From assembly GCA_036785705.1 (NCBI GenBank), contig JAWUZG010000015.1, positions 3,921,001 to 3,985,000 of the forward strand: DNA of 64,000 nt, read 5' to 3'. Below the pieces are notes generated by a model, which worked only from the letters and a program-made list of their open reading frames with translations, searched no databases and had not been told where the DNA came from. Origin of the DNA: Acanthornis magna (Eukaryota > Chordata > Aves > Passeriformes > Acanthizidae). A program made the translations under genes and the position numbers. This document shows positions 11,691-23,026 of the stretch, piece after piece; the stretch's first letter is position 1; each line of letters begins with the position of its first letter.

Positions 11691-14600
11691 AACTGTGGCT
11701 TTTTGGGATCCTAAGGAGGTTGCATTAAACTTGTCCAGAACTGAAGCTCAGCATCTTACTATGAAGATGGTAAGGTGATTGAGGAAACTACTGGTAATTA
11801 AAGGAAAAGTGAGACTCCTCAGTTTTGAATAAGAGTATCAGAAGTGAGACTGAGAAGAGAGCATTTTACTCTTCAAAGAGAATACTGCCTGGAGAAACTG
11901 AGATAAGAGTTACAAGGGTAAAAGTTGAACCCTGTGTAGTATATTTACATCCATTGCTGCTCCTACTTTACAGGTGCTTGGATGCTGTGGTAAGGGTAAT
12001 TAAGAAGAGGCTAATCAAGAGTCTTAAGGTGTTATGTCTGATATGTGCTCATGTACAAATAAAAGAGATGGTGTAGGGGAGGTGCAGTTGCAATGTCAAA
12101 AATGGATTCTGGAGGAAGTGGAAAAGAAGCCCAGCAAACATTCCTGCTCCTGGCTCCATCTACAAAAGGAACAGATGTCATGAGACTGTGAAATGCCAGA
12201 ATCCAGCCCAGGGGAAAGGGCTGGGTGGTGCAGCAGGTGTAGCCTGCGGGTGTGGATAAGCAGTGACCTGCTGGTGGCTCTCCTTAGCAGCTGGGAGAGC
12301 TGGGACAGGAGTCCCTGGTGGGGCACAGCCCTGGAGCCCTGAGTGGAGCACAAGCCTGTGGTCACTGTACTCTGACATTCAGCTGGAAATTAGATGAGTC
12401 TAACCGGGCTGTGAATCCCAGTGTGTGTAACATGGGATGTCTGTGAGGTGGGGTGCTGCCAACAAGCCCTACCAAGCCAGAGGATTGCAGATGGGAAGGA
12501 AGTATTTGCTTAAACTGTGATGTGAGGAAATGGGACGGCCTTCACCCCCGTGGGCATGTGGCAGGGGATCGTGAAACACCAGGTTTCAAGCTGAGTATTT
12601 GCATTTATCTCCCAAATGTTGCCGTGTGCCCTCTGATGTGCAGGGCAAGACCTGCTGAATTCTAGACAAAGACAAGGCAATTAGAGAGTGATCCAACTGC
12701 AATGCTAAATGCCTGTGCTTTGTCTTCTGTTTATTCATAACCTTCTGTTTAAAGACATCTTGGAGTTTAACTTGCTAAACAAACCTTTGTTATTCATAAG
12801 TGCTCCTGTCTTGAACGATGGAGAGGGAGTGAAGCAAGGTGAGACTGAAAAAAAGGCTGAACCCTTTTGGTGAAGACAGTGACTCTTTTTATAGAAATAG
12901 CAGCTTCCTGAGGAATAGAGACCCAGGAATATGGACCCAGGAATACTTTTAGGGAAACTGGGGAATGGAGAACAATTACAGCCAAGTCTGGGAAAGATAT
13001 AAATATCAGAATAAAGAGAGACAATAACAGAGTAGTCCAGAGTGGACAAAAGCCACATCCCATCAGTGCCCAGAGAGTGGGCCACAGCCAAAACCCTTGT
13101 CAAGAGCACTGGGAGGACCAAGCCATGGCACCCCAGGCTCCTTTCCTTGATAAGGCTGGAAAGCACTGAGTGAATAAAGCTGTGAAGTGCAGGAGGGGTG
13201 AAGTAGCTCTCCCAGAGATGCACTCCTGGCCCAGGCTCTGCCATGGAGCTCGTTCTGTGCAGGTCTCAGGGGTTTGCTGTGCTCAGGTCAGAGGGGTGCT
13301 GGGCCCTCACCTGCCTGGAGCTGTTGGAGAAAGGCGTCGAACTCAGAAGTGCCAGCAACTTCAGCTCTGAAAATAACGTGTCTCTCTAATCTCATCTTGG
13401 ACACATCAAACTCATCCTAGACTTCATCGTTCAGGACCTCAGTGATTTTTCCTAGTTTTCCTCCTTCAGGGTCTCATCTTTTCCCATCCTCGTCAGACTG
13501 TTCTGAGGAAACATCCGTGGGTATTTGAGAAGCATTTGGATGCTGTCCTGATGAGCCTATTGAAAAGCCCACAAGGAAATGAATAATTCTGTACTTGATG
13601 AAGGGTTTGTAAGATGTGCCATATATAGTGCATGGGGCCCCGTGTTTAGGCAGGGGAAACATAGAATATGAAGGAGCTGCTCCTTCAGAGAGCAGGATCA
13701 CCTTTATGCTCAAAGTTCTGAGAGGGCTTTGGAGAAATCCAGTGGGTGACCATCTGTGCTGCAGAGTGTGTGCAGCAGATGCTCAGGGTGCTGCTGTGGC
13801 TGCAGAAAAATGTTCTTCTGTGTTTTTAGAAGAACGGCAAAGTGTGCGTTCAGCTCTGCATAGAATGAGAGGCTTCTCTGAGTTTTTCTCTGCCCATGCT
13901 TCACACTAAGCCCAAACTGAGCGTGGCCAGCCTAAGGGAGCAGCTTGGGTTTGGGTGAGCTTAAACAATCGGCTTTGAAGCTGTGGTGAATCTTCAGGTG
14001 CTTGTTTGTTAGGACTTGGCCCCCAAATTAAATGGCAGCTCCAAGAATCCCCCACAGAAGGCAGGACTTTTCGCATCCAAATCAGGTCCCCGTTGAATAT
14101 AGTTTAGAGATTTTATTTGCAAAACCTGACGTGTGGATGCACTGGTTTTTGAGACAGAGTTTTGGATACTCAGTGCAAACAAATCTCACTTACGTATCAC
14201 TAACTTATTTTATGACATGGCTTCAGGAAAAAGAGGGGGGAAATGACACTTGAAACACACATTTTTTAAAACAAAACTCAGTTTTAAGAAAACCTAGATA
14301 AATTATGAGTTGATTCTCCTTCAGCCATTATTTACTAGACATTTTTAGAGAACATCTATTTATTTATTGTCCTCTGAGACCACTAGAGAGGAAAGAAAAC
14401 GCAGTTAGTCCATCACTTCAGTGGATAAAGAGGGATGCAAACTCTTAATAAAGTATCGATGGCACCCCAAGGGGACAAGCAGAGATTTGCATCCCAAGGC
14501 TCAGCTGACAGAGCTCATGAGTTACTGCAGCAGCCAGGCCCTGTCAGAGACAGGAGCATGATGAGAGGAGAGGGAGCAAAACATGATTTGTACTGGCATG

Positions 14601-17600
14601 CAGCGAACAAGCTAAGCTGTGTAAAAATGAATACACGAAATTAGAAGGATTAATGGGACAAGTTAGTGCAGGGTAGCAGGGAAAGTCCCCTGTCTAGGCA
14701 CTTCTGCCAGGTTCCACCCAGACAGGTTATTTTTTTTGGAAGTGCTTTCTTTTGTAAGTGAAATTTCACCTGGAGAACACCTCGTGAACAAAATTCAATT
14801 CCTCCCTCCCAGGTCCACCTGGAAAAGCCCTTTGAGCTTTTATATTTTTCTTTTATTAGGAAAATCATGGTGGTTTCCACAGAAGCCTGAGATGTTGGCT
14901 TGATATGAGGAAGGCTAATGGCATGTTAGCCATCAGAAATCATCCAGTGAGTTCATTTGCATCGAATGCTCCTCTTAACCTCCTGTTGTAAATCACTTTT
15001 AAATAGCCCTGGCGCTTCACCCCAGGGCTGGCTGCTGTTCAGGAGGGAGCAGAAGAGTTTCTGCTTGTGTTGCTAAGGCCTTCGAAATCACTTGTGACAA
15101 AGCTCTAGAGGTGTAAGGATTTTACTATTTAAATCACAAAGCAGGGCCTAAATATTTTTCTACAATAACAGTTTGCTAAGGAGCACAGTCTGTTCCTTTC
15201 CAGCCAGTCCACTCCCACCAGCTCTGAAGTTAAACAAAGGTCTCTATGCTATATTTGTAGCATTTTCCCCATTAGGTGGTTGGGCTTTGGGGTTTTTTTA
15301 ATCCTATACCTGCTTTTGATTTCACAAAAGGCAATTACAACATTCGCAAGATGACAGTCATTTCATGTGACAGAAGGCTGACTAATTGAGGGAAAGGGAT
15401 GATATTTGCGAACGAAAAACAAAGCTGTGACATGTAAAATGACATATAAAGTGAGCTTTTTTAAAATTTTTTCTCCTTATAAAATTCTCAACAAGTGAAC
15501 TCCAGATGTCAGCATTTAAACACTGTCAGGTATTTCTTGTATTATTGTAATATCTACAGACCAACAGGGAAATGTCAGGTATTGCACAATCCTAACCTGG
15601 TGGGCCTGGTGTGCACGGAAGAGGTGGACCAGTCAGAAAAAGTGAAAAGCAGGAAATATTGGCACTTTTTCTGTTCAGTTTCTTTCTCCACTTAAATGAC
15701 TTCAACAAGTTTCAGCTATCTGAGATTAATCAGAATTTAAGGTGATGTAGAAGTTGGTGCCAGGGAAAAAGATTTTAAAAAAAAATTCATAGAAGACAAA
15801 ACCCTTGAAATGTACAGGTGCAGCAACAATCCCTTCATGTTCTGCTGAGTAGGAAGGTGAGCAGCAGAATCAGTCTGGGCAGCTTCAGCGCCAGCTGTTG
15901 TCATTGCTTCTGGAGGACTGAGGCTCCATGGACAGGTTACACCTCCGTGCTGATCCTTTTGGCAGGAGAACCCTCAGGTGTGTCCTGCAGGTCACATCTT
16001 CAGTCTTATCACCCACATTCACTCCTCAGTGAGTTGTTGCTGTCTCTGGAGCTGTAATAGTTCGGGTTACAACACTTTGGAAGGTGAAGCGTTCTCTGCT
16101 GGTCTGGGGAAGAAGAGAGGCAGTTTGAAGGTGATGCTGTTACATTGGCTCTGACAAGGGTGTGTGATCTTTTAATGGATTTTTTAATCTGTTTTCCATG
16201 GCTTATCATTTTCTCTTGATCTAGAAGAAAACTTAAGTCAGTTTTGAAGGTCTTACTTTTTCTGTCTTCAAAACAGACTGGTTTGTACCAACTAAAGGAG
16301 CTTTATTAAACAGCTTGAGGATTTGTAAGCCTGATATTCCTAGAGTCCTGTCTCAGGAGATACCAGGATGAAACCTTAGACGGATCCACGGGGAATATTA
16401 GCTTTTTTCCTGCTTGACCTGACAAGGTTTTATTCAGTAAAACAAGTCCTTCTTCCCCTGCTCCCCACCTTTATCCATGTTCATGTGTCCTGGTAGGAGC
16501 ACATACAGGCAAAGCCCTACTTGTGATGACCTTCCCAGAAGGATTGCCACACCTACACATCACATTGCAAAGCAGGGTGGCCAGTGTTCATTCCTGACTT
16601 TTGTGAAAGGAAAACTCCTGGTCTGAATGCAAAAATACACAAGGAGTTATTCAACACAGCAAATGCAAACAACACGGGAGCCTTGCTGCTAAGGAGAATT
16701 AAAGCTCAGTTGGACATGGTCAGAAGGGTAATGGGAGTCAGAGGGGGAAGAAGAAAAATAAGTATAAAATAAGTATACTTCAAAAATAATGTTTTGTTTG
16801 GATTGTTGGTCAAGGGAATGAAAAAGGGGACAGGGCTGCTGCTGGGAGTTTCCCTGGGACAGGGAATGTGTGTGTAGGAACATCTGGTATGCTTGGTTCT
16901 AACACTCCAGGTCTTTTACCATATCCTGCCCAGCACTGCTGAAGTAAACCAGGTGTAAGTGGTTTAAACAGAACAGCCAAAACCACATCTTACTCAGAGA
17001 AATCGTGTCTTGAACATGAAGGCTTTGTTCTCCAGGGCCAGAGCTCCTCTCTCTGCGCTGGTAGTCCATGAAAGTGTTTACAGAGGCCAGGAGCCCAAAG
17101 GAATTGGATTCAGGATCTTGAAAGCTTTGGCCTTCGCAAAATAAACCTTCAAAGGAGATTTAGAACTATCAGCAACAAAATACTTTCTATTCTCATCCAT
17201 GAGAGCCCCCTCCATTCCTGTCCCATGTTTATTTAACAATTTAAAAAATAAATCCATTGCTTTGAGCTCAGGCGATTGATATTTTTAAGCTCTGTGGTGT
17301 TATTTTTCCATGTACACTTTCCATAATATTCTATATTTTCTTTTTCCTTTTGTTATTTTACTTTAACCATCATTCGGTCTTGCTGGCAATTACAGCCCTT
17401 GCTTTTTCCTTATATTGGTAATAAGATAGGCGAGGTAAGAAAATGCTAATGACAAAACCTTCTACACACCTCCTCTTTACCCGAGTGGTCCCAACTGATA
17501 CCTCTTTTCCACAGGGGAGGTTTGGCTTAAAATAGATCCAAAAGGCCATATTTTGAACTATCAGCACTAAGGCTTTTTCTAAGAGTGCCCTTTCCCTGTG

Positions 17601-19339
17601 CTGTTAGCACAGCTCGATGTGAGCTTCACAAAGGGTGTCATCAGGAGGCTGTTTAAGTTTCATTAAAAATAAATAAAACCAAAATTCCTGGGATCTACTT
17701 AATTGCCCCCTAAACTGGACAAACACCAGAGCAAATTTGAACTATTTGCTCCAAATTATTCTTGTGAGTTTAGCTTGTTCCGTGCTTTCTGGATAAGCAA
17801 GACTGGTCAGAAATCAGACCAAACAGATAGACCAGACATATAATTCTGGAAAAAAATCATGAGGTTTTTCTGCTGCATCCAAGTAGTTGGATTTGATTAT
17901 TATTGTCTGATGAGACTGATTGCCAATATCACATTATGTTGTTTCTACTCCCTCCTTGTGTGGCTGAAGCATTCCAAATGGGAGGTAGGGAGGAGGGGGA
18001 AACAAAAACCAAGAGCAATTAAAAACAAACAAAAAATCCATAATGACCTTTTTGAGCATATTTTTAAAGGGAGTTCCAGCCTGGTGTTTTAACTGTGTCT
18101 CCTCTCTAACAAATTATATTATTTTTGCTATCAACCTTCTCTCTTTTATTGTAATGAATACATAACAGAAAGGTCCCTGCATTACTTGGGTTTTCTTCCA
18201 TGCCCATAAGTGGTTACAGTCAGTCATAAACACCAGAGCAGCTTAAAAATGGAAACCAAGAGGAAAAAAAAGGCCAATTCAAAGATCTACCTAACTGGTT
18301 CTCATGCCAGGCTGGCCACACTGGAAATGATTCCCATCAGCTTCCCAACTACATGTAAAAGGAGAATGAAGCTTTAAGTCATCACATCATCAGGGCTTAA
18401 CTCACTTCTCTCACTCAAAAATAACTAACTTGTGATCAAGTGTTAATAATCCAGCTCTGTGCATGGGCTACGCAAGTTTTCAATCTGGAACAATCCCAGC
18501 AGTGAAAAATTCTCTAATTGAGAGCATCTTCTGCAACTGGGACCATCTTCTCCTGCCATTCCCCAGTGCAGACAGCAGTGCCTTTGCCAAGGCTGTAGGT
18601 TTCACTGGAAGACAAGGCAGTGGTGAAAGACTACATATCACCAAACTCTTCTGTAGGATAAGGACACAAAGGGAGAATCAGCAAACCCTATCACCCAAAG
18701 GTAATAATTTGAAGGACATGATGTCCATTGTGCCAGCTGAGAGGAGATCAGTGCACCAGAAGACTTGGGGACACATCAAGAGGCTGAGCAGTGTCCCTGT
18801 GCAGGAGGCAGAGCTGGAGTGTGAGCACACACCTGGCACACACACGTTCACAGGCACTGCACACCTCAACTGCTCCAGAGTTTACTCCTGGCAGAGGTCA
18901 GATTTTCAGAGCTCCTTCCATTTTTAATGATCTGACAGTAGGAGGAAACTGTAGTGGGGGAAATTAGGGGGGAAAAAAATCTACATGGATTAACTCTACT
19001 TTTCTCAGCACAGCCATGTTATCATAAATACAATGCAAAACTACCTGACTAGGAAAAAAAACACTAAAAACACACGAAGGGAAAAGAAGAGAAAGACGTT
19101 CAGTGAACTCATCAGTGTTGTTCTTAAAGCTCACACTCCCCTTGCCCACCTCCTTAAAACTCACTTTGCATGGGAGCTGTGCAGTTTGCCCCACGAGGAG
19201 GAGGCATTATTGAACACCTTGGGGCTGAAGGTGTAGGACGTTCCTCACTGCAGAACGTGGGTTCTCTGCAGGGCTGAACGTACCACACAGGGCAACCAAT
19301 TCTCGAACCAGTTCACATGCCATTGCTTGTGCAAAACAC
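11691..19339. other. Long intergenic stretch, no gene seen
   Basis: About 7.6 kb of mostly unique sequence. The 12.1-13.9 kb part is GC-richer and holds the longest frames (up to about 170 codons, on both strands); none resembles a protein family, and codon positions show no bias visible by eye. A small local duplication (ACCCAGGAATA twice, near 12921-12945) is present. The 14.9-15.5 kb and 17.2-17.4 kb parts are AT-rich with few frames. No transposon or RNA gene is recognised. Confidence 0.5.
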
Positions 19340-19690
19340 GTGTCCAGCCACCAGGCTTGCATAAATTGGCTGTAAATAGTTAATTAAATGCATTTGTACC
19401 CCACCACCTGATTTGCATGCAGAATTGTCAAAACAGCCTGCTAAGATTAGACACAATGTACTCCCCGAACACAATTGTACCACTGAAACGGTCTGAAAAT
19501 CTGGCGCATTGAGTTAAATTTTCACATTGTGCCTTCTTGTGTAATAACAATAATCTCCTCTGCCTTGGAGTATAATCGCAATAAAGAGCTTTTTGTGATT
19601 CATTCAGTGTTTATTCACTCAGTAAACAGCCCTTTATTGCTTTTTATACTACAAAGCAAATGAGATTATTGCTTAAATTGTCCGGTAGCG
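19340..19690. promoter_or_regulatory. Candidate conserved non-coding element (enhancer-like)
   Basis: This frame-free, AT-rich stretch contains a perfect POU octamer (ATTTGCAT, 19411-19418), a TTAATTAA homeodomain word near 19380, and SOX-like words (ACAATAA, ATTGT). Two perfect inverted 9-mers face each other: GCAATAAAG at 19578-19586 and CTTTATTGC at 19632-19640. CpG-containing words that normally decay in unselected vertebrate DNA also survive (GGCGCA, TCCGGTAGCGAC). No repeat family is recognised. Function is inferred from composition and motif density only; alignment to other amniotes would settle it. Confidence 0.4.
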
Positions 19691-20319
19691 ACTAGCTTCT
19701 GTCCTCTGGCTTGCTTATTCAGTTTGTTTTTGTGTTGTGGTTTTGGAAAAGAAAACTTGTTTAAAATTAGCTCCCCAATAAATCACAGTAACAATGAAGT
19801 GAGAGTTTCTGCAGTGTGACAGATTTGTAGCTTTTTATGTTTGTAATGATGATGATATGTTTTCTAGCTTATTTATTCCCTTCTGCCTTTATTCTCCCAA
19901 ACTCTAAAGTCTGCTGCTGTGAAGGAAACTCTAAGATGCTGGAGTTTGGGAAGGGGGAACTTGCAGTCCTTGGACTGCACAGCTGCCTTTGCAGCATTCC
20001 CAGGAGGGAAAGGTGCAGGAAAGAAGTAAAGAAAATAAACAAGCAGGAGTCTGAAGCTCAGAGTCCAGAGGCATCAACACTGATTCACATCCTACCCTGC
20101 TCCTAAAAGCTTCAGTGAGTTCTTTCCCTATGTAATAAGGTTGGTGATGTTATCTGCTTTGAAAAGTGCCCCAAGACCTTTGGATGGTTAGCAATAAACT
20201 TTTCTGTTATTCAGTGGCTCTCCAAGCAGTTCTCAAGAGCAGCTGCTCTTAGCACACCATCTCCTGTGAAGGTGCTCCTGTGGAGCAGCCCTGCAGGCCC
20301 CAGAGCCTGGGAACTCTGT

Positions 20320-20580
20320 AATATTCCTCACGGAGAGCGAGTCAGCTGTAGCCAACATTTGTTCATTCTCTCCTTTTCTGAGTGTGCAAATGGAGCAGCC
20401 CATAATTATTCCTCATCACGAGGCCAAGTGGAGTATTCATCAAGAGGACGGGAAAGACTATTTCTCTCTTTCAGGCAGCAGCACGTAAATGGCATTTCTT
20501 ATTTCGGTCCTGCCAGCTTTGAGACGTTAGCAAAGCATTTCCCTGATAATTATTGATCTTCTTTATTTATAGAAAGCTGG
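20320..20580. promoter_or_regulatory. Candidate conserved non-coding element
   Basis: The stretch mixes well-kept CpG words (CACGGAGAGCGAG, ATCACGAGG, GGACGGG, AGCACG, TTCGGTCC, GAGACG) with AT-rich homeodomain words (CATAATTATTCC, GATAATTATTGATC). CpG retention of this kind within otherwise AT-leaning, CpG-poor sequence is common in constrained or unmethylated regulatory DNA. The 96-codon frame across it (20266-20556) has no recognisable domain. Whether it is constrained is not known without alignment. Confidence 0.3.
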
Positions 20581-21734
20581 GACCCAGTACAATTCAATAT
20601 TCAGGAGATGCCAATTTTCTATGAATACCTGAGAATGACTTGGTCATTTTCCATTTCTGTAATTGCTTCTGTATTGCTGGGGCATGAATTGCATTCTTTA
20701 AAATCCACCTAGGAATGGAACATGGACGAGCAAGCTCTGCATGAATTTCTTTCTCCTCACTGAAGCCAAGCATGTTGTTTTCAATTTGGGCATTTCAAGT
20801 ATTAATGTCCAACTTCATTTACTCACATCTACTGCCAGCTTCCACACTCAAATGGATACCTTAAATTAATTGATCTAGAATTGCAAATTGGGGCTCTCAA
20901 CCTGTTAAATATGCAGCTGGGTCTGTATTTTCTCTAATGGACTCTATATTTTCTACAGGAGTCTCTGAATTTAGCTACTCTTGACAGCTTTTGAGTGACC
21001 ATATTTCTCTTCTGGGTAATAGAGTTTCCCAGATTTAGCTTTTTTCCTTCTTCTAAGTTGTTACATTCAGTTGTCTTATTAGTTTATAGCAGCTATTTTT
21101 AGTGTAACCTAGACAGTGACATGTTTCTTGAAAAGAGCAGGTCTAGTCCCAGCTCCACTGAAGTCCCCAGCAAAATCTTTGCTCACTGGCACCAGAAATG
21201 AGATGGGACATCCCCATTTCCTGTAGCTTGCAATGTGGTTCCGTATCTCAGAGCCAAAGGACCTGACCTGGCTGTTCCCAGGATAAATCTGGCACGTGAG
21301 CTGGTACCTGTCCTGTGCCTGTGCTGGCTGGGGAATTACGGGCTGCAGGGGCTGAGCTCACTGATGGAATGGACATCTCCCAGCCCTTGGAAATGGGAGC
21401 AGGGCCTGGACTACCATGGTATCACAGTTTTGACAGCAAAATCTCCAGAGGTTCCTCCTTGGAATGCCACTCTATAAAAGCTATCCTGACCCTGGGCATG
21501 CAAAAATTATTTAAACAACCCGTATTTCTCTGATGATAAAACAATAATTAATTGTCAACCACTGCATAACATCATCCAGATGTATATTAAAGGGGAGATG
21601 TCTGAGTCAGTATTGACAGGGAAGCAGTGCCATCCTTTTGGGACCCAGGGCAAGGCGGACACCAAAGTGTCAGGGAGGCTGTTGGATATGTCCCCTCAGC
21701 TCACCTCATGCCAGTGGCTCCAGCAGAGACAGCC

Positions 21735-21792
21735 CAGAGCAGTGCCCTGTGTTTTCCAGGTCTCAGAGCAGTATCCTGTGTGTTCCAGGTCT
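21735..21792. repeat. 29-bp tandem duplication, two copies
   Basis: Copy one (21735-21763) and copy two (21764-21792) both begin CAGAGCAGT and end TTCCAGGTCT, with three substitutions between them (two in the GCC/ATC segment and one in the GTTTT/GTGTT segment). About 10 percent divergence implies an old duplication rather than a recent slippage event. It lies in GC-richer unique sequence. Confidence 0.9.
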
Positions 21793-22517
21793 GCAGTGGC
21801 AGTGCATGGGCAATGCTGTGCTCCTGTGCATCCCCTGAGCCTCCAGCAAGAAGTTTCCCTAGGAGATTTCTGCCAGTCCTGGCACAGGCTGCCCCATGGA
21901 TGTGACCTGTTTGGTTTCCCTGGGTAGGAACACACCCTGCTTCATAGTTTCCATGCACAAGAAACTTGCTAAGTGCACAGCCTCATCTGTGATTAGATTT
22001 TTGTTTCACAGGGCAACAGTGATTTATGAAGCATATTTTCATGTGGTGACCAGAAAATGTTTGCATTTAATGATTGGGCAGTCTACTTTCCTTTATCAAA
22101 CCTGCTTGAAAAACTTTTATTGTTTTAAAAATACATTTTCACAGGAGTTTTGTTGTTTTAACCAGATTTCTTTTTAAAAGGGCTCTGCTCTGGTTTGCTA
22201 AAGTTTCCAGGTTGCTGAATACACGTGTGGAATGTTGGAACAAGGTGAGGAAAAGTAAGGTGATGGTCAACATGCCACGCAGGAACTTACAAGTGTTTCT
22301 TCAATTAGTAGGCCTTACCCTGTGGTTTTGGGTGCCCTTGATCACATCACTTTGCTGCCTTACGTGTCAGCTCCTCATGGGGAAAAGGAGAACAGTCCTA
22401 TTCCTATTCCCTTGCAGTCCCTCAGCTTGCCCATCCTTTCAGATGAAGGCTCTGGTTCTCGCTGGGGCTTTCTGGTTGTCCAGAATGGTGAGAGTTTGCA
22501 GTCCTGGCTGTCACAGG

Positions 22518-22570
22518 ATATTAATTAATCATTCAAATAAATAATGTCAAAGAAATATTAATTAATCATT
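22518..22570. repeat. Direct repeat of a 16-bp TAAT-rich word
   Basis: The same 16 bases (ATATTAATTAATCATT) occur at 22518-22533 and 22555-22570, with starts 37 bases apart and AT-rich sequence between. Each copy contains overlapping ATTA/TAAT cores bound by homeodomain and POU-homeodomain proteins. The pair sits at the edge of a candidate conserved element that follows. It could be a duplicated binding cassette or simple AT-rich chance similarity; the exact 16-base match argues for a duplication. Confidence 0.6.
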
Positions 22571-22950
22571 GCTCCTGAAAAGAGCTCACCACAGACACTC
22601 TCTGCAGGCCCTCGGTACAGCCTCGGAGCTGCTGGAAATTCACTGTCTTTCGAACAGGGCCCATGGACATGATTAAAAGAACCGCCTCAAATCATCCCAA
22701 CTTTCTCACTATTAAACAGCAGCTGCAGCTCCTTCTCTTTTTGATTTTCGTTTCTTATTCTTTTTTTTTTTTTTTGAACCTGGCAGCCTTAGTCAATAAG
22801 CCATAAGCACCAAGCTAAGAAGAACTGCTGTCATCAGACAAAAAGGCCTCCAAGTCCACATCCCTAACAACCTATTTTAATAACAAGAGCAATAACGGGA
22901 TTTATTATGCATGCGGCTTTCTGCAATCATTTCTGAAGAGAAAATTAGTT
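22571..22950. promoter_or_regulatory. Candidate conserved non-coding element
   Basis: Frame-free sequence with many transcription-factor-like words: AACAGCAGCTGCAGCTCC (E-box core CAGCTG), GTCAATAAGCC, TTTTAATAACAAG, TTATTATGCATGC and AATCATTTC. A T-run of at least 15 (22761-22775) interrupts it. CpG words (CCTCGG, TTTCGAAC, ATAACGGG, ATGCGGC, AGGCGAC) are kept at a higher rate than in neighbouring DNA. No repeat family is visible. An enhancer role is inferred only from these traits. Confidence 0.35.
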
Positions 22951-23000
22951 TGAAGCCTCAGGCGACAGTTGAACTCTCAGAGGCGCCTAAAATAAAATAA

Positions 23001-23026
23001 GGGGGGGGGGAGGGGATGGGAGGGGG
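23001..23026 (+). repeat. G-tract with G-quadruplex potential
   Basis: Ten G residues are followed by A, G4, AT, G3, A and G5, so at least four runs of three or more G are separated by one- or two-base loops. This meets the usual definition of a stable plus-strand quadruplex. Such runs are often under-covered in short-read assemblies, so the exact length may be uncertain. Confidence 0.8.

Noticed and set aside
12735..13244. Longest single frame (169 codons, minus strand).
   Set aside because: No recognisable domain, no supporting splice or promoter context, and it overlaps other frames. Length is compatible with chance in a GC-richer segment.
21145..21195. CAGCTCCACTGAAGTCCCC and GCAAAATCTTTGCTCACTGG, similar to an ancient amniote repeat core.
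   Set aside because: Too short and diverged to support a call without a profile search. Similar single words near 50559, 55225, 56849 and 62146 were left out for the same reason.
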